This document shows positions 51,821 to 60,243 of a stretch of 64,000 bases of DNA, piece after piece. The stretch's first letter is position 1; every line of letters starts with the position of its first letter. The notes under the pieces are model-generated. The model did no database searches. It worked only from the letters and a program-made list of their open reading frames with translations, and was not told where the DNA came from. Both the position numbers and the translations under genes were made by a program. This DNA comes from CBDBJK01 sp965206395 (GTDB lineage: Bacteria; Chloroflexota; Dehalococcoidia; Lucifugimonadales; CATOSD01): positions 124,001 to 188,000 of the forward strand of contig CBDBJK010000035.1 of NCBI GenBank assembly GCA_965206395.1, given 5' to 3'.

Positions 51821-51849
51821 AGAATAGCACCTCTGTGTACAGGGGTCAA
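51821..51849 (-). promoter_or_regulatory. Promoter of the suf operon
   Basis: On the minus strand TTGACC (51849-51844) and TATTCT (51826-51821) are separated by exactly 17 bp, upstream of the palindrome and sufB. Confidence 0.75.
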
Positions 51850-51892
51850 CAGTTCTATTGCAAATTGGAATAAAAAGCGGTTGAATTTCGCT

Positions 51893-52798
51893 TCACAAAC
51901 TTTGCCCTCTCAACAGACATTTGACTGCGGCCTTTGCGTCGTCGATATTGACGGACGAGGCGACCTTGACGTTGCCGACGCCGTATATGGCGCTCGTCTT
52001 GCCGATGCGCTCCTCGTCCTTCGTTTCGACGCTGACAGTCGCCTCCTCGTATGACAGCAACTCTGGCTGTATCATAGCGGCAATCGTCAGCGGGTCGCAG
52101 AGTTGGTATTGAGTTCTGCCGGGTTGAGTTTTCAACCAGTTGGTCACGATTCTCGATGCCAACTGCTCGCCTTTAGACTGGTCTGAAGTCAGAGAAAGAT
52201 CGTCAGTGGTCAGGTAGGTATGCCTGCACACGTCAAGCCCAACTAGCATGATTGGGGTTCCCGACGAGAAGACGAGATTGGCCGCGACGGGGTCGTTGTA
52301 GATGTTGAACTCGGCAAAAGGTGTGACGTTGCCTGGCGCTTCGACTGCGCCGCCCATGACGACGATTTCCTTGAGCCAGTCTTTCAAGCGCGGTTCCTTA
52401 ATCATAGCGTTGGCGATATTGGTTAGCGGGCCGAGCGCGATCAGCACAAGCTCGCCCGGAAACGAGTAGGCCAGGCTTATGATGTAGTCAGGCGCACGCA
52501 GGGGCCTGGGGCTGGCCTTGGCTGATGGCAGTGGCACTGTAAGGCCGCCTGAGCCATGATAGTGGTAGGCGTACTGGAACTTCCCTCGAAGCGGACGCGC
52601 CGCCCCTCTGGATACCGGCATGTGCGGGTTTCCAAGGTACTCCATCAAACGCAGCGTGTTTCGGGTCGTGTGCGTGAGGGAAGCGTTGCCGCCCACCGTA
52701 GTGAGGCCCTGAATGTCGAGGTCAGGCGAATTCAGGGCCATAATCAAGGCGAGGGCGTCGTCCGTGCCGGGGTCGGTGTCTATGACAACTTTTATCAT
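51893..52798 (-). CDS. Nucleoside hydrolase (IunH family)
   Basis: This 301-residue protein begins IKVVIDTDPGTDDALALIMA, the Asp-rich calcium site of inosine-uridine-type nucleoside hydrolases, and carries EFNIYNDPVAANLVFSSG and the closing CDPLTIAAMI. It cleaves N-glycosidic bonds of ribonucleosides. ATG 52798 is chosen because the conserved N terminus begins there; the longer frame overlaps the upstream epimerase gene. It is the last of a minus-strand group SDR-small protein-epimerase-hydrolase. Confidence 0.9.
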   Translation of the reverse strand: MIKVVIDTDPGTDDALALIMALNSPDLDIQGLTTVGGNASLTHTTRNTLRLMEYLGNPHMPVSRGAARPLRGKFQYAYHYHGSGGLTVPLPSAKASPRPLRAPDYIISLAYSFPGELVLIALGPLTNIANAMIKEPRLKDWLKEIVVMGGAVEAPGNVTPFAEFNIYNDPVAANLVFSSGTPIMLVGLDVCRHTYLTTDDLSLTSDQSKGEQLASRIVTNWLKTQPGRTQYQLCDPLTIAAMIQPELLSYEEATVSVETKDEERIGKTSAIYGVGNVKVASSVNIDDAKAAVKCLLRGQSL

Positions 52799-52811
52799 CT
52801 CTGCGGTTCCT

Positions 52812-53783
52812 TCACATGCGAGCGTGCGAGTGCTTCCGGTCACGTTGGACAAAAGCCTCCCATGCCTCTCTCGACGAGTAGCGCAGCCGGATTCCCAACT
52901 CGCGTTTGAGCTTCTCGTTGCTTGCCGTCCACCGATGCCTGATGAAATTCAGCCCGCAAGATGGCGAATCCCTCTGCAATCGCAGCGTCCACGTCAAGCT
53001 GGTCAGGCCGTATAGAATCGGCGCGGGGAGAAACACCAGCCTTTTGTCGAAAAGTTCTGCCATTTCGCTCCATCGAATCGTGCCGTCGCCAGTTAGATTG
53101 TAAACTCCAGAGACTTGCTGCAAAAGGCAATGGCTCAGTGCGTCTGCGAGGTCGTCCTCGTGTAGGAACTGCATCGGGGGATCACAGCCTCTTACGCCAA
53201 CTAGGACGGGCTTCGAGAACGCGCCAGCTATGAAATTGTCAGCGTTCGGCCCCATGACAGGGCAGGTGCGCAATACGACCGCCGTCGTTTCGGGATGCCG
53301 TTTTGTGAACTTGGTGATAAGTGATTCGACGCTGGCCTTGTCTTCTGAGTATTGGAATCCGGGAACTGGTCTGGCAGGGGAATCCTCGGTGAGGAGCGGC
53401 GGATTGTCGGCATGAGCGCCGTAGACGCTTGTGCTGCTGAGATACAGAAGATGTTTTACTCCGGCCTGCTCGCAAGCCTCCAGGACGTTGATTGCGCCGC
53501 CTACGTTGATTCGCTCTATTGCCGCTCGGTCGTGGCCTGGTCTGAGGACATACGCGAGGTGAGCGATTGCGTCGATTTTGTGTTCAGCCAGCAAGTCCAC
53601 CAGCGGCGTTGTAACGTCGTGTTGCCGGAAGACGACTTTCGATAATTGCTGCGTTCGCAAAGGCCGCACATCCAGGGCGAGGACTTGATCAATTCCAGCC
53701 TCGCGCTCAAGACGCTCCATCAGCATACCGGCGACGTAGCCCGCCGCTCCGGTAATTGCGACGCGGCGAATCGAGCTACGCAT
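52812..53783 (-). CDS. NAD-dependent epimerase/dehydratase (extended SDR)
   Basis: This 323-residue extended SDR has the dinucleotide motif VAITGAAGYVAGML (about residues 6-19), LYLSSTSVYG and the YSEDKASVE segment (Tyr-X3-Lys, where the Lys is in YSEDK). It acts on a nucleotide-sugar or related substrate; the identity is not clear. ATG 53783 is used; it overlaps the stop of the upstream small conserved gene by 8 bp, suggesting coupling. Confidence 0.85.
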   Translation of the reverse strand: MRSSIRRVAITGAAGYVAGMLMERLEREAGIDQVLALDVRPLRTQQLSKVVFRQHDVTTPLVDLLAEHKIDAIAHLAYVLRPGHDRAAIERINVGGAINVLEACEQAGVKHLLYLSSTSVYGAHADNPPLLTEDSPARPVPGFQYSEDKASVESLITKFTKRHPETTAVVLRTCPVMGPNADNFIAGAFSKPVLVGVRGCDPPMQFLHEDDLADALSHCLLQQVSGVYNLTGDGTIRWSEMAELFDKRLVFLPAPILYGLTSLTWTLRLQRDSPSCGLNFIRHRWTASNEKLKRELGIRLRYSSREAWEAFVQRDRKHSHARM

Positions 53784-54147
53784 CCGGCACAACGTCAGTG
53801 AAGTCGAACCGGAGCGTTCCGAGGCCGGGGACATCGAAGCCCATGCTGATCTTGTGCGGCCCAGGCTCAAGAGTCATGCCCTGTGCCCTGATGATGATAG
53901 TTTTGTTCATCGCCAGCGTGAAGGTGTTTTCCTTTGACACGTCGCCGAACGCGGTCTCTTTGCCCCCAAGGACAAACGACGCGCTGTCTAGGGGAACCTC
54001 GCTGCCGTCCGCGGTCAGAGGCCACAGCTTGTGAGCATAGCCCGACCCCAGCCCGTTCTTAAGCTGGAACTCGAAGCCAGTCGAAGTGCTTTTGAGGCTC
54101 TTCTTCACGTAGAGCCTTCTCAAGAGGAAGCCTGGCACAGTTACCAT
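53776..54147 (-). CDS. Small conserved beta-rich protein, function unknown
   Basis: This 123-residue protein has no transmembrane segment or catalytic motif that I can see. It is beta-rich, with VPGFLLRRLYVKKSLKSTSTG, LGSGYAHKLWPLTADG and DVPGLGTLRFDFTD. I recall similar proteins in databases labelled, wrongly, as HMG-CoA reductase, and a possible distant likeness to DUF6379 (C-glycoside deglycosidase beta subunit). It overlaps the epimerase gene by 8 bp and follows the SDR gene by 4 bp, so the three are co-expressed. Confidence 0.7.
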   Translation of the reverse strand: MVTVPGFLLRRLYVKKSLKSTSTGFEFQLKNGLGSGYAHKLWPLTADGSEVPLDSASFVLGGKETAFGDVSKENTFTLAMNKTIIIRAQGMTLEPGPHKISMGFDVPGLGTLRFDFTDVVPDA

Positions 54148-54151
54148 AAGG

Positions 54152-55060
54152 TTATCCGTCAGCAGGCTGGTCGGAAGCAGCTTTCATCAGTTCAGTGAGT
54201 CCTAACCTCTCCATGAGAGATGCTTGCCCTTGTGCCATCATCTCATTTGTCACCTTCAGCCCCTCGCCAGACTGTCCAACAGGCGGCCTCAGAGGGCGTT
54301 TTCCAGTGGGCAGGGCTATCACCTCCGCAACAGCGTTAACCACCTCCTGTGGGTCGGGTGCTCCCGGACTAGAATATCCTTCTATGAAGTTGGCAGTGGA
54401 CTTCTCCAGGAGTTCCGCTACCTGTCCGTATTCAGCAGCTCGCGTCTGGTCTGCCGCATAGACAAAATTGTTTGGGGCGGCTGAGGGGTATTGACCAGGT
54501 TGGATGATTACTGAGTCAATGCTCAACTTGTGGAGTTGGTAGTGGTATCCTTCGGCCAGTGCCTCGAGGGCGAATTTGCTAGCACTGTATAGTGCTCCAA
54601 ACGGGAGGACACGGCGACCCGCGCCAGAACTGATGTAGATAAGGAGGCCACTACCCCGTCGGCGCATGTAAGGCAAGACCGCTCGATTCATCCTTACAAC
54701 GCCGAAGAAGTTGGTGTCGAACTGTCGCTGCACTTGTTCCAGGGTGAAGGCCTCGATCAGCCCCACGTAGCCAACCCCTGCGTTGTTGATCAGGACATCT
54801 ATTTGGCCTGTGCGTTCGATCACCTCTGTTACACTTTTGTCGACTGAGGCATCACTTGTGACGTCCATTTCGATCACATGAAGGGATAGCCCTTCGCGTT
54901 CTGCCAGATTACGTAATTGAGAGCTATTAGTCGCATTTCGACCGGAGACATCTCGCATAGAGGCGAACACAGTGTGCCCTTTTCTTGCCAAGTCCTCTGC
55001 CATGAGGCGACCGAAGCCGGTGCTTGTCCCTGTAATGAGGATAACCTGTCCATCTTTCAT
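54152..55060 (-). CDS. Short-chain dehydrogenase/reductase
   Basis: This 302-residue classical SDR has VILITGTSTGFGRLMAEDLA (cofactor motif TGxxxGxG), NNAGVGYVG, and the catalytic YSASKFALEAL (Tyr and Lys). It is likely to oxidise or reduce an alcohol or ketone. It is the first gene of the minus-strand group that continues with the small protein, epimerase and nucleoside hydrolase. ATG 55060 follows AAGGGG by about 10 bp. Confidence 0.9.
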   Translation of the reverse strand: MKDGQVILITGTSTGFGRLMAEDLARKGHTVFASMRDVSGRNATNSSQLRNLAEREGLSLHVIEMDVTSDASVDKSVTEVIERTGQIDVLINNAGVGYVGLIEAFTLEQVQRQFDTNFFGVVRMNRAVLPYMRRRGSGLLIYISSGAGRRVLPFGALYSASKFALEALAEGYHYQLHKLSIDSVIIQPGQYPSAAPNNFVYAADQTRAAEYGQVAELLEKSTANFIEGYSSPGAPDPQEVVNAVAEVIALPTGKRPLRPPVGQSGEGLKVTNEMMAQGQASLMERLGLTELMKAASDQPADG

Positions 55061-55278
55061 TATTGTGAGTCCCCTTTATGTTATTTGTTCGTCAGGAGTA
55101 TAACGGCGTGGCCTCGGATTTGTCGATCAATCCGTTGGTGACTGGAGGTCTAACTGGGGGATATAATACACCAAAATCCCGCAGAATCTACGGCATGTCT
55201 TCATCATTATTCGCGGCGGACTGGTGCGCGTGGTCTCAGCACGAGATATGAGCAGGCGGGAGCGGAGGGTCTACGATC

Positions 55279-55551
55279 ATGCCAACGAAGAAACAGATAC
55301 CGAATTTTGAATCTGAAGACCAGGAGCGCGACTTCTGGGAGACCCACGACTCTACGGATTACGTGGATTGGAGTAAGGCCGAGCGGGTCACGCTCGCCAA
55401 CCTGAAGCCATCCACGAAGACCATATCAATTCGCCTTCCTGAGTCGATGCTTGACGAGTTGAAGCTTCTGGCAAATAAGCGGGATGTCCCTTACCGGGCG
55501 CTGTTGAAGATTTTTCTGGCAGAGCGCATCGACCAGGAATTGCGCCATTAG
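55279..55551 (+). CDS. CopG-family antitoxin, apparently without its toxin
   Basis: This 90-residue protein is a ribbon-helix-helix antitoxin of the CopG/BrnA type: FESEDQERDFWETHDSTDYV in the N-terminal toxin-binding part and TISIRLPESMLDELKLLANK in the DNA-binding part. The toxin gene (RelE/BrnT-like, about 90 codons) normally lies immediately upstream or downstream. The 55061-55278 gap (218 bp) is too short for one and has no candidate ORF, and the next gene is a minus-strand aldolase. So this is an orphan. Confidence 0.87.
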   Translation: MPTKKQIPNFESEDQERDFWETHDSTDYVDWSKAERVTLANLKPSTKTISIRLPESMLDELKLLANKRDVPYRALLKIFLAERIDQELRH

Positions 55552-55556
55552 TTCCC

Positions 55557-56219
55557 TCACATGCTCTGACGCTTCATTCTGAACAGGGAGAGCTCGGTCT
55601 CCACCACATTGGCGGGCAGGGTGTTCACCTTGCCCATCAGGGATGCATACACGAAAATCTGGGCCATGCGCTCCACAAGGGCACAAATGTCCAACGCCTC
55701 GTGCAGATCGCGACCAATGCCGACAGCGCCGTGATTCCTGATGAGCGCGGCGTTTCTCTCGTCCAGCGCGGCAACTACCTTGTCGGCAAGCTCTTGAGTG
55801 CCCGGAAAGGCGTACTCCGACACTTTGATTGGCCCGCCAATGGTAATCATCATCTCATCTATTATCGGCGGGATGTCCATACCTGCCACTGCCGCGACGC
55901 TGGAAAAGACGGAATGCGTGTGTATAACGGCCTGCGCGTCGGGCCGCGCCTCGTATATCGCTACGTGAAGCAGCGCCTCGGATGACGGGACAAGCTCGCC
56001 GTCAACGGGTTCGACCTCGTGGTCTACGATTACGATGTCCTCGTCCACAAGGGTAGTGTAGGGCTTCCCAGATGGAGTGACTGCGATAAGCTCCCTAGAA
56101 TCTTGCGGTTCCAGGCGCAAGCTGACGTTGCCGCTAGAGCCAGTGACCAGCCCCAGCGCGGCCATCTCCCTTGCCGTCGCCGCGACTTCACGTTTCGCTT
56201 TGCTCCACCTATTGCTCAT
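55557..56219 (-). CDS. Class II aldolase/adducin-family protein
   Basis: This 220-residue protein has LVTGSSGNVSLR, the substrate-phosphate loop, AVIHTHSVFSSVAAV with two zinc histidines and NHGAVGIGRDL with the third. The family includes fuculose-1-phosphate aldolase, ribulose-5-phosphate 4-epimerase and decarboxylating relatives. ATG 56219 overlaps the FGGY kinase stop by 4 bp. With kinase and dehydrogenase upstream it may complete a pathway for a sugar acid or deoxy-sugar. Confidence 0.87.
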   Translation of the reverse strand: MSNRWSKAKREVAATAREMAALGLVTGSSGNVSLRLEPQDSRELIAVTPSGKPYTTLVDEDIVIVDHEVEPVDGELVPSSEALLHVAIYEARPDAQAVIHTHSVFSSVAAVAGMDIPPIIDEMMITIGGPIKVSEYAFPGTQELADKVVAALDERNAALIRNHGAVGIGRDLHEALDICALVERMAQIFVYASLMGKVNTLPANVVETELSLFRMKRQSM

Positions 56220-57718
56220 AGGCTCAGTCCCTGGATTTCTTCGGACATCTGAAGCCAACGCTCGTAGTAGTCTTGATACTCTGCGGAATCGAGAGGGTCG
56301 GGTTTCAGAGCCACCATGCGCGGCCTTACACTCGATGCAGCCTCCTCAAGCGAGGAGAATTCTCCCAGCGCGGTTCGGGCGCAGAGGTATGCTCCAACCG
56401 CACTGACGTTAGGAGTGGCGGAGACGCTTATATTCCTGCCGATTACGTCCGTTAGGATTTTGACGAATGCGCCTGTTTGCGTCATTCCCCCTCCAAGTGT
56501 GATGCCTTTCGCCTGAGTCCCGGCGAGTTCTTCAATTTGCTCAAGGTTCGCCTTGATAGCAAATGCCGCCGCCTCTAGGGACGCCCTGACCAGATGCCCG
56601 CGCCCCATGTCGCTGAAGGTCAACGGCACGGGAAACACAAGTCCCCCAGCTCTCATTCCAAGGCTCGTCATGTCCATGCTAGACGGCCCCAGGAATGCAA
56701 CAGCGCCATCTGAGCCAACCGGTGTATTGGCGGCGAGAGTATCCATACTTTGGAACCGGCCTTCGTCGTCGCCGAATAGCGTTTCCGAGAGCCAGCGGTG
56801 CGTGTTGCCGACATCTCCGGCATTGCTCTCAAGCACCCACTTGTCTTTTTCAAGAAAGCATCCCGCCCACGTCTTGCCGCTGGGCGAGAGCAAAGGCTTG
56901 CGAGTCACCATCTGCAACGGCGCGCTCCAACCCGCGACGATGCCCACCTGATGCTCCTCAGTAACGCCCATACCAAGCAAACCGCATTGAGTGTCCGCGC
57001 CAGCGACGGTAACGGGCGTGCCTCCTGCCAACCCGGACTCGCTGGCTGCCCTCGCGCTGACATGGCCCACGAATGCGCCCGCGTCGACCAACGGAATTGA
57101 GTTGCTCACAAGGCCCATGTCCTCAAACAGGTCGCTGCACCAGTCCCGCCGGTGGACGTCGAGCAGCCCTGCCTCGCCAGCCAGCGTAGGCTCGCTGCTC
57201 AGTACACCCGTCAGCTTCCATGCGATCCAGTCAGCCAGGGTCAGGACGCTGGCTATTTTAGCATAGGCGTCCTCGCGGTGTTGCTGAAACCATCTCAATT
57301 TCGCTGCGGAGAAGAAAAACGACGGCAAATGTCCGGTGGTCTGATATACCGCGTCGCGCATATCCTCGTCTATCGCCGCGCCTTCGAATACAGCACGCAG
57401 GTCTATGTTGGGGCCTGCGTACAGTTCGTGGCCGGACTCGTCCAGAAAGACGACGCTCTGCCTCTGGCTCGTTATGGAGACCGCCGCAATCTGACTTGCC
57501 GCAATCCCGGCGTCCCTCATGCCGCCGACGATGAGCGCACACAGGCTATTCCACAGCACTTGAGGATCGAAGGCGCGTGCGAGAGACGAAACGTCTTCCT
57601 CGACGAGGTAGTCCCATTGCCTGGCACATGAGCCGATGATGCGAGCGTCGGTATCGAAGACAAAGCATCGCGCACCGCTCGTTCCGGCGTCCAGGACTAT
57701 CACGTATCCGTCAGCCAT
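56216..57718 (-). CDS. FGGY-family carbohydrate kinase (LsrK-like)
   Basis: This 500-residue kinase has the FGGY phosphate-binding start VIVLDAGTSGARCFVFDTD, VSITSQRQSVVFLDE and GITLGGGMTQTGAFVKIL in the C-terminal half. By recall its overall pattern is nearest to autoinducer-2 kinase (LsrK) and related kinases; the substrate is unknown. It overlaps the dehydrogenase gene (8 bp) and the aldolase gene (4 bp), so the three are one transcript. Confidence 0.85.
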   Translation of the reverse strand: MADGYVIVLDAGTSGARCFVFDTDARIIGSCARQWDYLVEEDVSSLARAFDPQVLWNSLCALIVGGMRDAGIAASQIAAVSITSQRQSVVFLDESGHELYAGPNIDLRAVFEGAAIDEDMRDAVYQTTGHLPSFFFSAAKLRWFQQHREDAYAKIASVLTLADWIAWKLTGVLSSEPTLAGEAGLLDVHRRDWCSDLFEDMGLVSNSIPLVDAGAFVGHVSARAASESGLAGGTPVTVAGADTQCGLLGMGVTEEHQVGIVAGWSAPLQMVTRKPLLSPSGKTWAGCFLEKDKWVLESNAGDVGNTHRWLSETLFGDDEGRFQSMDTLAANTPVGSDGAVAFLGPSSMDMTSLGMRAGGLVFPVPLTFSDMGRGHLVRASLEAAAFAIKANLEQIEELAGTQAKGITLGGGMTQTGAFVKILTDVIGRNISVSATPNVSAVGAYLCARTALGEFSSLEEAASSVRPRMVALKPDPLDSAEYQDYYERWLQMSEEIQGLSL

Positions 57719-58709
57719 GTCGCTGCCACACCTCTGGATTGACCAGGTTGTTAGGTCTTTCGCCTCGCATGAATCGCAGAATGTCGCCGGTCATCATCTG
57801 CGAATGACGCTCGATTGTCTCTTCGGTGGCCCCTCCAAGATGGGGAGTGAGCACGACGTTGTCGAGCGACAGCAATGGATTGTGCGGATCGACGGGGTGA
57901 GTCTCGAACACGTCTAACGCCGCGCCGCTGATGCGCTTTTCACGCAATGCCTCAACCAGCGCATCCTGGTCTACGACTGATGAGTCCGTGGCGTTTATGA
58001 GAAACGCTGAGGGCTTCATGAGCGCCAGCCGCCTGGAATCCAGCATGGACTCCGTCTCCTCGGTCAAAGGCACGTGCACGCTGACGAAGTCTGATTTAAC
58101 CAGAAGCTCGTCAAGGTCTTTCAGTGTCACATTGGGCGGCGCGGCCTCAACGTACGGGTCGTATGCCATGACTGTCATTTCGAGTGCAAAGCAGATTGCG
58201 GCGAGTTTGCGCCCGATGGCCCCTAGGCCCACGATGCCCAGCGTCCTTCCGGCAAGCTCAACGCCTCTCATAGTCAGATACGGCTCTACCGGATTCTGCC
58301 AGCGTCCTTTTGCGACGTATTGGTGAGCGGCGGGAATCTTTCTCGCCAGCGAAAGCATAAGGCCAAGGGCGTGTTCGGCGACGGCCTGCGCGTTTCTCGA
58401 TGGCGTGTTCACGACTGCGACGCCGTGCCGAGTGGCCGCCTCGATGTCGATGTGGTTCGTGGCGCTGCGGCATATACCGACGAATCTCAAGGATGTGGCT
58501 TGCTCGAAAACCTCCTCGAAAACGAAATCTGACTCGATTACAAGAATATCGATTTGCTCGTTGTTCAGTCTTGAAGCAAGCTTGTCGGGATCGTAGATGC
58601 GGCGGGTTTCAAGCCAACTTTCGTAGGTGACTTCTATGGACTGCTGAAGTTTTTCGAGATAGGTGGGGCTGAAGGGAGCGAGAATGAGTGCGCTTATCAT
58701 CGGGAACAA
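57711..58709 (-). CDS. D-isomer-specific 2-hydroxyacid dehydrogenase
   Basis: This 332-residue protein resembles SerA/D-glycerate dehydrogenase. The catalytic residues appear in GICRSATNHID (Arg), FETHPVDPHNPL (Glu region) and LTPHLGGATEE (His), with the cofactor loop LGIVGLGAIGRKLA. The reaction is oxidation of a D-2-hydroxyacid or reduction of the ketoacid. It is the first gene of a kinase-aldolase operon. A start nine bases downstream (58700) is equally good. Confidence 0.88.
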   Translation of the reverse strand: MFPMISALILAPFSPTYLEKLQQSIEVTYESWLETRRIYDPDKLASRLNNEQIDILVIESDFVFEEVFEQATSLRFVGICRSATNHIDIEAATRHGVAVVNTPSRNAQAVAEHALGLMLSLARKIPAAHQYVAKGRWQNPVEPYLTMRGVELAGRTLGIVGLGAIGRKLAAICFALEMTVMAYDPYVEAAPPNVTLKDLDELLVKSDFVSVHVPLTEETESMLDSRRLALMKPSAFLINATDSSVVDQDALVEALREKRISGAALDVFETHPVDPHNPLLSLDNVVLTPHLGGATEETIERHSQMMTGDILRFMRGERPNNLVNPEVWQRHG

Positions 58710-58763
58710 GATATGGATAGGTCGGTTATGAAGGGCACTGCAGTGATTTCCCCGTACAGGCTG

Positions 58764-59642
58764 CTACCGGCTCAACAGAGGGACGGAAGGCCATCGAGTC
58801 GCCGCCCACAGTCTCGCGGTAATCAACACCTTTTCGCGCGTGGTCAGCCCGATGCGTTTTTCAAAGACGTTGAATCCAGAGGATTCGATGCGTTCCAGAA
58901 CTGCGCTGTAGATTCCGTGGAGCACGGTGGGGCAGGCCCTAGATCCGGGGGACAGCAACGGGAACAGGCGGCTTCCGCTATCGAAGTATTTGCGCGCTCT
59001 TTCGGTTTGAAATCTCATCAGCCTTCGGAAAGCGTCGTTGACCACGCCGTTCTTAAGCTCTTGCTCGGAGTAGCCGTAAGAGTTTATCTCGTCAAGGGGG
59101 ATATATATCCGGCCTCTGTCCGCGTCTTCCTTCACGTCACGTAGGATGTTTGTCAGCTGCATGGCAATGCCCAGGTCTATGGCGTATTCTTTGGCTTTGG
59201 GGTCTCGGTAGCCGAAGACTTCGATGCAGATGAGGCCGACTACAGACGCTACTTTGTAGCAGTAGGCTTCTAGCTCATCGAAGGTTTGGAAGCGTGTCCA
59301 GGTCAGGTCCATCTCCACGCCCTTGATGACTTCCTCGTAGTATTTGTAGGGTATGTTGAATACATGGGAGGCGTCATTCAGGGCAGTAAACAAGGGGCCT
59401 TTCGCCTCACCTTTTTGAGAATCAAGGAGCAATTGCCGCGTCTCAGAAAAGAGGCGCTCTTTTTCGTCGAAAGGATTATCCTCGTCCGCTATGTCGTCGC
59501 AATAGCGGCAGAATGCATATGCAGAATAGATCGCGCGGCGTTTTCTGGCGGGCAGAGTTCTGAAGGCATAGTAGAAGTTTTTGGCGTGTTCCTTGGCAAT
59601 GCGTTGACAATAGTCGTAGGCCAGTTCAAGTTCAGTTGTCAT
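58764..59642 (-). CDS. hpnD: Squalene/phytoene synthase family protein (HpnD-like)
   Basis: This 292-residue protein has the first Asp-rich motif DDIAD at residues 49-53 (in YAFCRYCDDIADED) and the second, MQLTNILRDVKEDADRGR. It condenses two farnesyl diphosphates toward presqualene diphosphate and squalene. It lies in the hopanoid operon; no HpnC or HpnE partner is within view, so it may be HpnD or a one-enzyme squalene synthase. ATG 59642 follows GGAGG by 5 bp; a longer start at 59678 is rejected. Confidence 0.9.
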   Translation of the reverse strand: MTTELELAYDYCQRIAKEHAKNFYYAFRTLPARKRRAIYSAYAFCRYCDDIADEDNPFDEKERLFSETRQLLLDSQKGEAKGPLFTALNDASHVFNIPYKYYEEVIKGVEMDLTWTRFQTFDELEAYCYKVASVVGLICIEVFGYRDPKAKEYAIDLGIAMQLTNILRDVKEDADRGRIYIPLDEINSYGYSEQELKNGVVNDAFRRLMRFQTERARKYFDSGSRLFPLLSPGSRACPTVLHGIYSAVLERIESSGFNVFEKRIGLTTREKVLITARLWAATRWPSVPLLSR

Positions 59643-59719
59643 TGGAACCTCCAAATCTATGCCTACGTTCACGGCCAACTCCTGAGTGAAAGCCAGGGCC
59701 GTGAAGTGGCGACAGGTTC

Positions 59720-60187
59720 CTAAACTCCTATTACCTGCACAAGTATCTGACGATGGCTTTTGTCAGGGTCTAGCTCGACCATAAAGAGCCTCTGAAATTC
59801 GCCAAATGCGAGTTTGCCATCGATGATAGGAACTGTTTCACTGGTGCCGAGCATCAGGTGTTGGCAGTGAGAATGTCCGTTTGGGCACTCGTCTTCGTGC
59901 ATGTTGACGGTGCGTACACTAAAGTCATTATGCCGATAATGACCTGTTCTGGGAGAACAGTGCTCAAGCATGTTCGCCATGTCCACCAGGAGAAGAGGCT
60001 CATTTTCCTGAATCACGATAGCTGCTGTGGTGTGCTTTGAATACACCACGGTGAATCCGTTCCGCACTTCGGACTGTCGAACATACTCGACCACTTGATC
60101 GGTAATATCAATGAATTCCGGTGCGGTTGTGGATTCCACCTCAAGCGTGAATACGCAGGTCTTGATGGAAGCCTCGCTTACTTTCAT
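59720..60187 (-). CDS. YjbQ/UPF0047-family protein
   Basis: This 155-residue protein has VYSKHTTAAIVIQENEP, NMLEHCSPRTGHYRHNDF and NGHSHCQHLMLGTSETVPI, with several conserved histidines. It belongs to the YjbQ family, once linked to secondary thiamine-phosphate synthase activity; the main function is unproven. It is embedded between shc and hpnD, with gaps of 56 and 77 bp, in what looks like one operon. Confidence 0.9.
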   Translation of the reverse strand: MKVSEASIKTCVFTLEVESTTAPEFIDITDQVVEYVRQSEVRNGFTVVYSKHTTAAIVIQENEPLLLVDMANMLEHCSPRTGHYRHNDFSVRTVNMHEDECPNGHSHCQHLMLGTSETVPIIDGKLAFGEFQRLFMVELDPDKSHRQILVQVIGV

Positions 60188-60243
60188 GGAACAACCCCTC
60201 GTCTAGCCTTCGATATATTTGACCGGAGAACCAACGTCGGACA

